A program made the position numbers and the translations under genes. A stretch of 57,030 nt of DNA from Candidatus Cloacimonadota bacterium (GTDB lineage: Bacteria; Cloacimonadota; Cloacimonadia; Cloacimonadales; Cloacimonadaceae), in the NCBI GenBank assembly GCA_023421135.1, contig JAEZUG010000075.1, positions 1-57,030 on the forward strand, given 5' to 3'. Shown one piece after another: positions 24,784 through 33,447 of the stretch (positions are counted from its first letter, which is position 1; every line of letters begins with the position of its first letter). Below the pieces are notes generated by a model that had not been told where the DNA came from, did no database searches, and saw nothing but the letters and a program-made list of their open reading frames with translations.

Positions 24784-24819
24784 AGAAAAAGGCGCGACCG
24801 GAGCTGTTCCGACCGCGCC
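24784..24819 (-). terminator. Terminator of the tldE-tldD block
   Basis: On the minus strand a GC-rich stem GGCGCG/CGCGCC with an inner CGGA/TCCG (24791-24819) is followed by TTTTTCTTCC. It lies 15 bp after the tldD stop and before the PPIase gene. Confidence 0.87.
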
Positions 24820-24833
24820 ATATAGTTGTATGA

Positions 24834-26273
24834 TTACATTTTAACGCTGACGTTAATGTTTTTGAACCGGGCGGGAGCCACTCCGTGAGAGAGCTGCATC
24901 ACTTGCCCCGGCTCGCCTTTTCCGCAGTGGAAAGTGCTGTAATAATCCCATTCTTCGGGACCGCAGATGCGATCGCAGGCATTCCAGAAATCCTGGGTAA
25001 TGCCAAAGTAGGTGGGTTCTTTCACGATGCCGGTGATTTTGCCGTTTTCGATCTTGAAGCCAATTTCGGTGGTGAACTGGAAGTTATTGCGGTTATCATC
25101 GATAGACCAGGTCTTGGTGAAATCCAGGAAGTAGCCATGCTCCGTCTCGGCAATGAGTTCTTCCAGGCTACCTTTCCCAGGGGCGATGCAGAAATTGGTC
25201 ATGCGTACCAAGGGAAAATCGTCAGCATAGGAAGCTTTCATATTGGAAGAAGGCTCCAGATTCAGCATGTGGGCAATGTGACGGGAGGTCTGTTGATCTT
25301 TGAGGATACCGTCTTTGATGATGTCCACGCGTTTACCGGGCACACCTTCGTCGTCCAGCGGGTGATAGCCCAGACCGCGGGGATCGGTGCTATCGCTGTA
25401 GATATTCACGATCTCACTGCCATATTGGTAGTTACCCAGCATGGAAGGTTTCACAAAAGTCTTGCCGGCATAGGAGATCTCCATGCCAAAGATGCGATCA
25501 GCTTCCGTGGCGTGACCCACGGATTCATGCAGTTGCAAGGCCAAATGCCCGCCGCCGATGATGATATCGGCTCTGTCTTCAGTGATGACCGGAGCTGTGA
25601 GCAGATCGGTGGCTTCTTTGATGATGCGCTCGGTATTCTCGGTGAATTTCTGCTGGTGGAAGAGCTCAAAACCTGCTCTGCCAGCACTCATATCTCCTGG
25701 CCAGGTGCGGCTTTGGATGCCATTCTCGTCCGCTGCCACCACACCCATCATAGGCAGGCTGTTATAGAAAACCGTGTGGCTATAAGAGCCTTCGGTGTTC
25801 ACATAATACTTTTCCTGGCGGGTGAATTGGGCACCAACGTGGGAATGCACAATCTTGCCCTGAGGTTTGATGGCTGTGGCCAGAGCTGCCAGATAATCCA
25901 GCTTTTCGGCTTTATCCATCTCAAAAGGATTGATCTCGGGACTGTGAAAGTAGGAAGCTACGGTGGCTTTGAGAGGAGGAAATTCCACGGCTTTGCGCAT
26001 AAATTTGGAGCCCTGGATGGCATTGGTGCGGGCTTTGTGGATCAGCTTGTCGATGGTGGCAGGATCGAGGTTGCGACTGCCGGCAAAGCCCCAGGAACCG
26101 CCAATCAGCACTCTGATGCCAATAGCCCAGCTATCCTTGCTGCTGCTATAATCCCTCAGGAAACCGTTTTGAAAGTAGATTCCCTCAAAGTCTGAGCCGG
26201 TGATGCGAACGTCGGCAAAGCTAACGCCGGAAGCGATAATCTTTTCTATGGTGGATTTTATCAGTTGTTCCAT
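24834..26273 (-). CDS. tldD: TldD metalloprotease
   Basis: A 479-residue TldD-type subunit of the TldD/TldE (PmbA) protease, which degrades or matures peptides. The zinc site is HESVGH in LQLHESVGHATEADRIFG, with GAQFTRQEKYYVNTEGS upstream and a C-terminal strand typical of the family (VSVKM end). It follows tldE by 11 bp on the same strand, with AGGAG seven bases before the ATG. Substrate unknown; in E. coli the pair processes microcin B17 and CcdA. Confidence 0.93.
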   Translation of the reverse strand: MEQLIKSTIEKIIASGVSFADVRITGSDFEGIYFQNGFLRDYSSSKDSWAIGIRVLIGGSWGFAGSRNLDPATIDKLIHKARTNAIQGSKFMRKAVEFPPLKATVASYFHSPEINPFEMDKAEKLDYLAALATAIKPQGKIVHSHVGAQFTRQEKYYVNTEGSYSHTVFYNSLPMMGVVAADENGIQSRTWPGDMSAGRAGFELFHQQKFTENTERIIKEATDLLTAPVITEDRADIIIGGGHLALQLHESVGHATEADRIFGMEISYAGKTFVKPSMLGNYQYGSEIVNIYSDSTDPRGLGYHPLDDEGVPGKRVDIIKDGILKDQQTSRHIAHMLNLEPSSNMKASYADDFPLVRMTNFCIAPGKGSLEELIAETEHGYFLDFTKTWSIDDNRNNFQFTTEIGFKIENGKITGIVKEPTYFGITQDFWNACDRICGPEEWDYYSTFHCGKGEPGQVMQLSHGVAPARFKNINVSVKM

Positions 26274-26284
26274 TCATGTTCTCC

Positions 26285-27613
26285 TTAGATAGTACGGGTG
26301 GAGGAGGTGATATTGAAGTCTTTGACCAGCACGTGAGGGGCTTTGGCTGCTTCAACGCTGAACATCTCGTAGTTATCCGAGAAGGGGATGGTATCGCTGC
26401 GGTTTTCCAAAGCTACTATGTTCTTCAGGATGCGGTCGATCTTCTCGGTGAAGCGGAGGTTATTCACGACCTTGGTGATCTTGCCGTTCTCCACCAGGAA
26501 GGTGCCGTCCCGCGTGAGCCCTGTGAGGGAAGTTTCTTTGGCATTGATGAAATTCATGTAGTGCAGGCTGGAGATGTAGAGGCCGTTTTGGATCTGTCCC
26601 AGGAGTTCACCCAAAATCTTATCCCCCGGAGCCAGTTTCAAGCAGGAACAGGTGTTGCCGTTTTTGGGCAGGCCGGTCTTGTGATGATAGTAGTTTCCGC
26701 AGGTGAAGGCTTTGAAGACGCCTTTGTCTATGAGAGTCAGAGGTTTGTAGATATGGCCGTCGCCATTGTAATCTGAGGTGATCAGGTCGTTATCAGAGGG
26801 ATCATCCGTGATGGTGATGTGTTCCGGAAAGACCTGCTGGTCCAGCTTACCTTCGAAGTAGCTGGATTTTTGATCCAGAGCGCGGGCACTCATGCCATAG
26901 CTGAGGTATTGGATGAATTCTGCTATGCAGCGGGGGGCCAGAACTACATCGTATTTACCAGGCTCCACATCGACCACAGGATTCGAGGCATAACCGATCT
27001 TGGAGAGCAGACGGGAGAGGAATACTTCCTTATCCAGGCGGTCATAGTTCTCTCCGCCAAAGGTTTCCAGCACAGTGATCTGAGAATCGTTGTGCACAGC
27101 CTTCACTTCCAGATAGATGGGAGAAAGCTCCCAGTGTTTGGAAAGCCCATTGCTATTGATCAGGCGGTATTCTTCGCGGTTGCAGATGAAGGTGCCGTAG
27201 ATCTGGAAATTGTGGGGCTCCACAGCCTTGGCAATCTCATCCAGCAGAGCTGTCTTCTGAGCCAGGCTAATGCGCTCTATATTATTGGGTTTAATGCGAT
27301 ATGTAGCTTCGGTGAGATCGTTTTCGATATCCACAAAGTCCGGGTCTTCGGGAAGTTTATCGATGATGCTCAGGGCATCGAAGAGAGCAGAATCGATCTT
27401 GGGCAAATCGGGATCGTCTATGCTGAAGCTATAGGATTTCTTCCCCTTATACAGGGTCATATCCAGAGAAATAGCTTCCTTGCTGATGTTGTAATTGGTC
27501 TGGCTTTGGAAAAAGCGCAGGAAATCGGTCTGCCAACGTTTCTCGCTCACCGTGTATTTGAGATCGCGGTGGGCAGAAAGGCTGGTCGTGATATGGGACA
27601 AATATTGATCCAT
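26285..27613 (-). CDS. tldE: TldE/PmbA-like partner of TldD
   Basis: 442 residues of the same PmbA/TldD fold but without the HExxxH zinc motif, as expected of the non-catalytic TldE partner. Visible: YGTFICNREEYRLINSNGLS, APRCIAEFIQYLSYGMSARA, DGHIYKPLTLIDKGVFKAFT and GLTRDGTFLVENGKITKVVN near the C-terminus. Directly upstream of tldD and downstream of the dihydroorotase-like gene (12-bp gap), so probably one operon. Confidence 0.88.
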   Translation of the reverse strand: MDQYLSHITTSLSAHRDLKYTVSEKRWQTDFLRFFQSQTNYNISKEAISLDMTLYKGKKSYSFSIDDPDLPKIDSALFDALSIIDKLPEDPDFVDIENDLTEATYRIKPNNIERISLAQKTALLDEIAKAVEPHNFQIYGTFICNREEYRLINSNGLSKHWELSPIYLEVKAVHNDSQITVLETFGGENYDRLDKEVFLSRLLSKIGYASNPVVDVEPGKYDVVLAPRCIAEFIQYLSYGMSARALDQKSSYFEGKLDQQVFPEHITITDDPSDNDLITSDYNGDGHIYKPLTLIDKGVFKAFTCGNYYHHKTGLPKNGNTCSCLKLAPGDKILGELLGQIQNGLYISSLHYMNFINAKETSLTGLTRDGTFLVENGKITKVVNNLRFTEKIDRILKNIVALENRSDTIPFSDNYEMFSVEAAKAPHVLVKDFNITSSTRTI

Positions 27614-27624
27614 CTGTGTAACTC

Positions 27625-28887
27625 CTAAATCCAGGTTGTCTTATTATATCTTCTTTTGGGATTGGTCTGCCGGGAAAGGTAGATTCCCGAGGGTTTTGAG
27701 CTTTTGGGGTTGGTGGCCTGGCCACGCAGATAAACTTCTTTGATCGCTCCGGAGAGTGTCTTGTCGTAACCAAAAGCTTTCATGTGAGTGCTGGCACCAG
27801 GATCGTAGATCACAAAATCAGCATCTGATCCGGCTTCCAGGCAGCCCTTTTGGGGATACAAGCCCATGCGTTTGGCAGGATTCTCGGAGATCATCTTCAG
27901 GCAGGTTGCCAGGGGTATCTTGCGGGCTTTCCAGAGCTCCGAAAGCATCCACAGATAGGAATAGCCTGCTATTAGGGCAGGATTCCCGCGGCTGCCGTCG
28001 CCTTTGGAATCGGCATTGCAATCCAAGTCGTTGCCAAACATATATATCTTGTTGGTCTTGAGCAAATCCATGAATTCCGGCAGATGCTCCACCAAGTCCG
28101 CCAGGCGGGTTTGATTGGCCTCTTCCTCATCCAGGAGATCCATCAAATCGCGGATGGACATGGAAAAAGAGATGTCCGAACGCTTGGAGATGGTGTTGAT
28201 AAACTCGATGGTCTCCCAACTGGAGACTTTGGGAATGTGGATGGGATTCTCCTGCATTCTGCGCAGGAGCTTCTTGATGGCATCACGTTGGGCTGGATAG
28301 CTGAAACTGCTGTCCATCTCGGTGTTATAGCCCTCAAAGCTGAAGGCTGTATCACTTTCGTAGATATCCATAAAGAGATCCATGATCTCATCAAAACTCA
28401 TCTCCTGAAGATGTGGATTGGGCGAGGGAGAAAAGAGCGAAATGCCCACCACACCTTTGGTCCAGAGCAATTGAGCAGCTTCCGCATGATAGGGGTAATC
28501 TGCTATGTTGACGTTTCCCCAGAGCGCCATATCAACATGGCTATTTGCTTCCACCAGATCCTTGAAGTGTTGGACGTCTCCCAGCTCAAAGACCGGTCTG
28601 TCGCTGTGAAAGCTCATCTCGGCGATGGTGGTCCAGCCACCTGCCAGAGCTGCTTTGGTGAAGCTCTGAAGCTGCTTTGCCTGAGCTGCACTTTCGCCCA
28701 GAATATGAGTGTGCGTGTCGATGGCACCGGGCAGAACTAAGGCTCCTTCCAGATCGATCAGTTCCACCGGTTCCTCTGTCTCTATCTCGTCTGTAGATAT
28801 CTTCCTGATCTTGTCGTCAAAGAGGATCTCCACCTTACGAAAGGCCGTAGAGGAGGTTGGCAGGGACGCATTGATAAATTTCTTCAT
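27625..28887 (-). CDS. Dihydroorotase/hydantoinase-like amidohydrolase, active site degenerate
   Basis: A 420-residue cyclic-amidohydrolase fold: a composite beta domain (1-55 and 355-420, with AGSDADFVIYDPGAS) around a TIM barrel opening with VLPGAIDTHTH. Only the first metal pair (His59, His61) survives. The bridging carbamylated Lys position reads Ser (VVGISLF), the HCE/HAE His site reads FSFEGY, the later His site reads IPKVSS, and the catalytic TDHAPH loop reads GNDLDCNADSKGDG. It is therefore probably a non-catalytic homologue or a changed enzyme, not a working PyrC. It lies between fabI (9-bp gap) and tldE. Confidence 0.82.
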   Translation of the reverse strand: MKKFINASLPTSSTAFRKVEILFDDKIRKISTDEIETEEPVELIDLEGALVLPGAIDTHTHILGESAAQAKQLQSFTKAALAGGWTTIAEMSFHSDRPVFELGDVQHFKDLVEANSHVDMALWGNVNIADYPYHAEAAQLLWTKGVVGISLFSPSPNPHLQEMSFDEIMDLFMDIYESDTAFSFEGYNTEMDSSFSYPAQRDAIKKLLRRMQENPIHIPKVSSWETIEFINTISKRSDISFSMSIRDLMDLLDEEEANQTRLADLVEHLPEFMDLLKTNKIYMFGNDLDCNADSKGDGSRGNPALIAGYSYLWMLSELWKARKIPLATCLKMISENPAKRMGLYPQKGCLEAGSDADFVIYDPGASTHMKAFGYDKTLSGAIKEVYLRGQATNPKSSKPSGIYLSRQTNPKRRYNKTTWI

Positions 28888-28896
28888 ATCAAACTA

Positions 28897-29661
28897 TTAG
28901 TATGCCATGATGTTAATACCGGCATCCACATAAATGGTCTCTCCCGTCACTCCCGAGGCATAATCCGAGAGCAGGTAGAGGGCAGTTTTGGCTATATCTT
29001 CCAAACTAATGTTACGCTCCAGAGGAGCAGACTTTTCTATCCTTTTCTGCATCTGGCCTATTCCGCCAATAACTGCAGAGGATAAGGTTTTAATCGGCCC
29101 GGCGGAGATGGCATTGACCCTGATCCCATCTGGTCCCAGGCTGTGAGCCAGATAGCGCACGCTGGCTTCCAGAGCTGCTTTTGCCACACCCATCACGCCA
29201 TAATGTGGCACCACTTTCTCGGCTCCGTAGTAAGAGAGAGTGATGGCGCTGGTACCAGGTTTCATCAGAGGTTTTGCCTCTCTCAGGCAGGCCACCAGGG
29301 AATAGACCGAGATGTCCATGGCAGTGAGGAAACCATTGCGGCTACACTCGTGGAAGGCTCCATTGAGCTCTTCTTTGGGAGCATAGGCGATGCTGTGCAC
29401 AACGATGTCTATTCCGTCCCAGAGCTTGGAAACCTGAGAAAAGAGCTCCCTGATGCTGTAGTCTTTGGAGACGTCACACTCGATGCAATGCTTGGCACCC
29501 AGTTCTTCGGCAATTGGCAGCACTCTCTTCAAGAGGGCTGGAGAGGCATAGGAAAGGATCAGCTCCGCGCCGCCTTCAGCCAGAGCTTTGGCAATTCCAT
29601 AAGCAATCGAATAGTTATTTGCTACGCCCAGGATAAGTGCCCGTTTCCCTTTTATATCCAT
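28897..29661 (-). CDS. fabI: Enoyl-[acyl-carrier-protein] reductase (NADH)
   Basis: A 254-residue short-chain reductase closing the fatty-acid elongation cycle. FabI signatures: ALILGVANNYSIAYGIAKAL (NADH-binding), VHSIAYAPKEELNG, and the catalytic Tyr-x6-Lys in HYGVMGVAKAALEASVRYLA. The length is the family norm. Its start overlaps the stop of the TPR lipoprotein gene (TGATG) behind GAGGAG. Confidence 0.95.
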   Translation of the reverse strand: MDIKGKRALILGVANNYSIAYGIAKALAEGGAELILSYASPALLKRVLPIAEELGAKHCIECDVSKDYSIRELFSQVSKLWDGIDIVVHSIAYAPKEELNGAFHECSRNGFLTAMDISVYSLVACLREAKPLMKPGTSAITLSYYGAEKVVPHYGVMGVAKAALEASVRYLAHSLGPDGIRVNAISAGPIKTLSSAVIGGIGQMQKRIEKSAPLERNISLEDIAKTALYLLSDYASGVTGETIYVDAGINIMAY

Positions 29662-30521
29662 CAGTTCTCCTCAAGTTTGTTCAAGTCTTCTTCCACCCGG
29701 TCCAGCATGGGTAGATTGGCATAGTTCTGAAAGATCTGTCTGGCTTTCAGGTAAGATGCCCGGGCTGAAGGCTCGTCGGACTGCGCTGCTTGGATTCTGC
29801 CTTGCAGCCAAAGTCCGTAGGCATAGCTGCCAAAATTGCCATAACTGTAATCAATCCGGTTGGATAGCTCGGCATACCTGGCAGCTTGGGAAAGATTTTC
29901 TGCCGTGTAGTGATAGTAAGCCAGCGCGTAACAGGCCTGAGACAAGATCTGCGGGTTGATCTGCCGCTTACGCAGAGGCTTCTTCAGATGCTTGGCTGTC
30001 AGTCTTTGCAGGCTGCGCACCTGCGTCTCATCAGCTCTTCCTAGAAAACTATCTGCCTGTATTTTATAAGATAAGATCTGCATCTGCATGGCTTTATCCA
30101 ATTTGGAATCTACCACTGCCATTGTGCTGATGCGTTCGTATTCTCCGGCCGAGAGAGCCAGATGCAGATCGTAAAGCAGCAGTATGGGAGCAGTCTCCGG
30201 AGCTATATCCCGCACAATATCTTCCATCTGCAGGCGATAATCTTCTGCTTCGATAAGCGCTGCCTGGCTGTGTGCAATCCGGGCAAGTCCGGCCAAACAA
30301 TGCATCTGCCCTTCTGATGCAGCAAAAGAGCCGTAGAGCTCCAAAGCAAAGCTATAAGTATCGATGGCATTGGCATGACGCCGCTGCAGCTCATAATCCT
30401 GAGCCAGCTTCAAAGCGTTATCGGCATTGAATTTGGCTTGGGGTTGCAAAGGCAGACGTGTGCTGGAACAAGCCGCCAGAAAGATCACAAAGGTAAGGCA
30501 AAGAAAGAGATATCTATTCAT
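29661..30521 (-). CDS. TPR-like helical lipoprotein
   Basis: 286 residues with lipobox FLAACSS (Cys18). The rest is helical, with repeats of TPR character (ALKLAQDYELQRRHANAIDT, ALAYYHYTAENLSQAARYAE, ASYLKARQIFQNY). It is the last gene after the MCE operon and overlaps the mlaD-like end by eight bases, so it may work with that transporter at the outer or inner membrane. No enzyme motif; exact role unknown. Confidence 0.82.
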   Translation of the reverse strand: MNRYLFLCLTFVIFLAACSSTRLPLQPQAKFNADNALKLAQDYELQRRHANAIDTYSFALELYGSFAASEGQMHCLAGLARIAHSQAALIEAEDYRLQMEDIVRDIAPETAPILLLYDLHLALSAGEYERISTMAVVDSKLDKAMQMQILSYKIQADSFLGRADETQVRSLQRLTAKHLKKPLRKRQINPQILSQACYALAYYHYTAENLSQAARYAELSNRIDYSYGNFGSYAYGLWLQGRIQAAQSDEPSARASYLKARQIFQNYANLPMLDRVEEDLNKLEEN

Positions 30522-31599
30522 TGGGAACCACGCCTATGCGCTGCACACCGGTGGAAGCCCGCGTCTCGGTGGTAGTGATCCCGCCCCGAAGCAGAGGATT
30601 GTTGTTCAAAGCTTCCAAGGTCTGAGATGCCCGGCTCATGGTTTCATTGAGATTGTTGATCATCACCAGAATCTCGGGGTTATTCCGGTTCACCAGTTGC
30701 AGGATGCCCTGAGCCTCACGCAGAGAGGCATTTAGGGTGACCAGCACGTTGCTGAGTGGACGGATCAGCATGGTGCCATCCGGATCTATCATGCGGATCA
30801 CCAGGCTATCGGGATCAGAATAGTTCCGGGCAGCCAGATCGGCAGAATTGATGATGCCTTCGATCTGCGCTGTCTGACTTTCCAGACTGCTGGTGATATC
30901 CGCCACATTGTTCAGAATGCGGAAGATGGTGCCCTGATCGGTTGTGTTATCCCGATTCATATTGACCAGAAAACGGTTTAGCTCCGCCATGGTCGTCTGC
31001 AGTTCCAAGAGGCTCTGATCCACCTTCTCGGTGGCATTGGCGGCATTATACATGATGCGGAAGATCGTGCCGGCATCCGGGTTATTATCCTGATTCAGCT
31101 CATTTGTGATATTGGCAAGATCTTCGATAATCCCGGTGATGGGATCGCTGTGGGCAGGAGAGATCCGGCGAAGCAGAGCCTTTCCTTCGGCAAAATCCGT
31201 GCTGGGAATCTGCGCACCAGGCTCGAGCTTCTGTTTGGATTCCAGATCCGGGATATACTCCAGAATGGTCTTGCTGGTCACCGGATTGGTCTGCCTCAGG
31301 ATTACGGAAGGATCCACCATGGCATTCAGATAGGATTCCAGGATGTAAAATTCGATCTGGATATTGCCCTTTTCGGTGAGTTTAAACTTCTTCAGGCGTC
31401 CGATCTCGAAGCCTTTGTACAAAATAGGAGTCTGGGTGGAAATTCCGGTGGCATTCTGCAGGCTGGTATAAAACACAGTTTTTTTCACAAACAGATTCTG
31501 CCGGATGGCAATAGCGACCATCACTACGATCAGCAGGATGAGTGGTATCAGAATGAAGGTAACCACTACCGGCTTGGTATGCTTGATCTTATAGTTCAT
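30514..31599 (-). CDS. mlaD: MlaD-type MCE-domain protein
   Basis: 361 residues. One N-terminal membrane anchor (residues about 11-32, VVVTFILIPLILLIVVMVAI), then one MCE domain (about 36-115: VFYTSLQNATGISTQTPILY, KGFEIGRLKKFKL, LRQTNPVTSKTILEYIP), and a long alpha-helical tail with two similar segments (NQDNNPDAGTIFRIMYNAAN and MNRDNTTDQGTIFRILNNVA). Such proteins form hexameric periplasmic shuttles for lipids between membranes. It lies downstream of an MlaE permease and a degenerate ATPase gene. Confidence 0.9.
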   Translation of the reverse strand: MNYKIKHTKPVVVTFILIPLILLIVVMVAIAIRQNLFVKKTVFYTSLQNATGISTQTPILYKGFEIGRLKKFKLTEKGNIQIEFYILESYLNAMVDPSVILRQTNPVTSKTILEYIPDLESKQKLEPGAQIPSTDFAEGKALLRRISPAHSDPITGIIEDLANITNELNQDNNPDAGTIFRIMYNAANATEKVDQSLLELQTTMAELNRFLVNMNRDNTTDQGTIFRILNNVADITSSLESQTAQIEGIINSADLAARNYSDPDSLVIRMIDPDGTMLIRPLSNVLVTLNASLREAQGILQLVNRNNPEILVMINNLNETMSRASQTLEALNNNPLLRGGITTTETRASTGVQRIGVVPNE

Positions 31600-31649
31600 T
31601 TATACATTTCTCCCAGAATTACAGTATAGAATTGGAGCTCGGGTTTTTG

Positions 31650-32288
31650 TCAAGAAATAGCTGAGCTATCTTCAGACAAATCCACCAATTCAGCGTCAAA
31701 ACCGTGACAAATATCATCATCACGACTGCTGATCAGCATCTGGTGTTCGCTTCTAATACTCTGCAATACCCGCAGGCAGAGCTTACGCTGCTCCTGGCTG
31801 AGGAGGTAGTAGGGATCGTCCAGAAGCAGGATGCGGGGATTAAAGATCAAAGCCCGCACCAAGCTGAGCAGCTTCAGGTCTGAAGCTCGCACAAAGGCAG
31901 GACGGAGCGAGAGATCCACCTTGAGCTGAAAAGCATCCATCCACTTGGCAGCTTCACGGTCGAAGCCTTCATATCCTTCTTCCTCTGCCACCAAACTATA
32001 AGGCAGCAGCAGATTCTCCCGCAAGTTCAGATTGGACAGCATGATGCCCCCGGCAAAGACATAGCCCAGAGTCTTGGGCAAAGCTTCCCTGTCCAGCACC
32101 TCACTCAAAGGTAAGCCATCCAGCTCTATGCTGCCAGATTGGATCCTATCCAAGCCCACCACGGCATTGAGGACTCCAGAGGCAAGCTCGGGATTGGCAG
32201 AGCGGATCACGGTAACCGGATCCAACTTCAGCCTCAGATCCAATACCTGAGCTATGGAAGCTGTTACCAAACCCTTAAGCTCTATCAT
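31650..32288 (-). CDS. MlaF-like ABC ATPase homologue lacking P-loop and signature
   Basis: 212 residues from ATG 32288, which overlaps the permease stop as ATGA. The ABC fold is recognisable from GLDRIQSGSIELDGLPLSEV, TLGYVFAGGIMLSNLNLREN (Q-loop region, Gln replaced) and NPRILLLDDPYYLLS (Walker B with Asp for the catalytic Glu). The Walker A position reads VIRSANPELASGVL with no GxxGxGK, the LSGGQ signature reads VRASDLKL, and the H-loop His is missing (ISSRDDD). It therefore should not bind or hydrolyse ATP normally. The position in an MlaE-MlaD operon argues that it is retained structurally. No frameshift or stop is seen. Confidence 0.82.
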   Translation of the reverse strand: MIELKGLVTASIAQVLDLRLKLDPVTVIRSANPELASGVLNAVVGLDRIQSGSIELDGLPLSEVLDREALPKTLGYVFAGGIMLSNLNLRENLLLPYSLVAEEEGYEGFDREAAKWMDAFQLKVDLSLRPAFVRASDLKLLSLVRALIFNPRILLLDDPYYLLSQEQRKLCLRVLQSIRSEHQMLISSRDDDICHGFDAELVDLSEDSSAIS

Positions 32289-33052
32289 ACCGTTAACATC
32301 CAAAATATCCAGGTGAGAGCAATATCACTGATCATGACCAGAGAGATGGATTGCATCACAGCCTTGATCGTTCTCTGCGGCACCTCAGTAGTTGCCTGCC
32401 GGACGCTCATCCCCTGGTAGCTGGAAACAAAGGCGATAATCAAACCAAAGACCAATGGCTTCAGGATTATCATCAGCAGATTGGGCGCTTTGAGCTGTAA
32501 AAAAAACTCTCCCATAAAGTAAGCAAAATCTATCCGGCTAAAGATTTGAGCAAAGAGCCAGCCGCCCAGCACAGCTATCACATTGAAATACAAAGTCAGG
32601 ATCACCATAGCGATCATCACACCATAGAGCCGGGAGACCACCAGATAACTGATAGGTGAGAGCCCAAAGGACTTGAGCAGATCAATCTCACCATTCACGA
32701 CCATATTACCCAGCTCCGTGGAAATAGCTGTCCCGCTACGGGCAATCACCACCAGAGCAGTAATCACCGCAGAAAGCTCATTGATCACCACCGTCACCAG
32801 AATCACCTGCACCAGATTACCCTGCCCAAACGTCGAAAGCAGGCTGTAACCCTGCAGAATCACCAAAGCTCCAATTGCCAAAGCAATGAAACCAATCAGC
32901 GGCAAAGCTTCATAGCCGGTGAAGAGAATCTGCCTCAGGATCACCATGGAGCTGATGTGTTTGTTGCCCCTCAGATGCAGAGCCTCGTAAATCGTGTTTG
33001 CAGTAAAAGAAAAAAAGTCCCTCAGGGACTTCTTTTCTGTAGGATTTCTCAT
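32285..33052 (-). CDS. mlaE: MlaE-type ABC permease
   Basis: A 255-residue MlaE permease with about six hydrophobic spans and the conserved segment NELSAVITALVVIARSGTAISTEL (in two parts) followed by NGEIDLLKSFGLSPISYLVVSR, the coupling helix region. It is the first gene of the permease-ATPase-MCE operon, starting 12 bp after the small FlgD-Ig gene, with a weak ribosome site. Only moderately similar to the isolated MlaE at 11609-12358. Confidence 0.9.
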   Translation of the reverse strand: MRNPTEKKSLRDFFSFTANTIYEALHLRGNKHISSMVILRQILFTGYEALPLIGFIALAIGALVILQGYSLLSTFGQGNLVQVILVTVVINELSAVITALVVIARSGTAISTELGNMVVNGEIDLLKSFGLSPISYLVVSRLYGVMIAMVILTLYFNVIAVLGGWLFAQIFSRIDFAYFMGEFFLQLKAPNLLMIILKPLVFGLIIAFVSSYQGMSVRQATTEVPQRTIKAVMQSISLVMISDIALTWIFWMLTV

Positions 33053-33064
33053 ATATGGATCAGG

Positions 33065-33421
33065 TTATTTCAATATCAGGGTTTTCTTGGTGGAGGTATA
33101 ACGTCCTTGGTAATTTGCACACACATAATAAGTTCCATTGGGAGCATACTCTCCGGAATCGCTATAGCGGTTCCACTCTACTTGCACGCCTTTGAAGATG
33201 TTTCCACTGTAAAGCTGTTTCACAACGTTTCCGGCACTGTCCTCTACCCACAGGGTGAGAAAGCCGGCATCTTGGCAGGTTAAAGTGACGATCGTATTTC
33301 TATACATGGGGTTGGGATTCACCTCAAAGGTCTCCAACCTCGGACTTTTCAGCGCCGTAAGAGCTGTGATCAACAGCATAAACAAGCCAATCAGAACGCC
33401 AAGTTTTACTAGCTGTTTCAT
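33065..33421 (-). CDS. Small secreted FlgD Ig-like domain protein
   Basis: 118 residues: a hydrophobic N-terminal signal or anchor (residues 6-24) and a single FlgD-type Ig domain (FEVNPNPMYRNTIVTLTCQD, LTLWVEDSAGNVVKQLY, VEWNRYSDSGEYAPNGTYYV). In larger secreted proteins of this window the same domain is the C-terminal tail, so a stand-alone copy is unusual. AGGAGAGG precedes the ATG. It may be cotranscribed with the MCE operon. Confidence 0.75.
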   Translation of the reverse strand: MKQLVKLGVLIGLFMLLITALTALKSPRLETFEVNPNPMYRNTIVTLTCQDAGFLTLWVEDSAGNVVKQLYSGNIFKGVQVEWNRYSDSGEYAPNGTYYVCANYQGRYTSTKKTLILK

Positions 33422-33447
33422 TTCCTCTCCTATACATCCATTTTTTC

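Noticed and set aside
27625..28887. Calling this gene pyrC
   Set aside because: Overall fold fits, but the carbamylated Lys, the HxxE/HVS histidines and TDHAPH are absent, so a functional dihydroorotase name is not justified.
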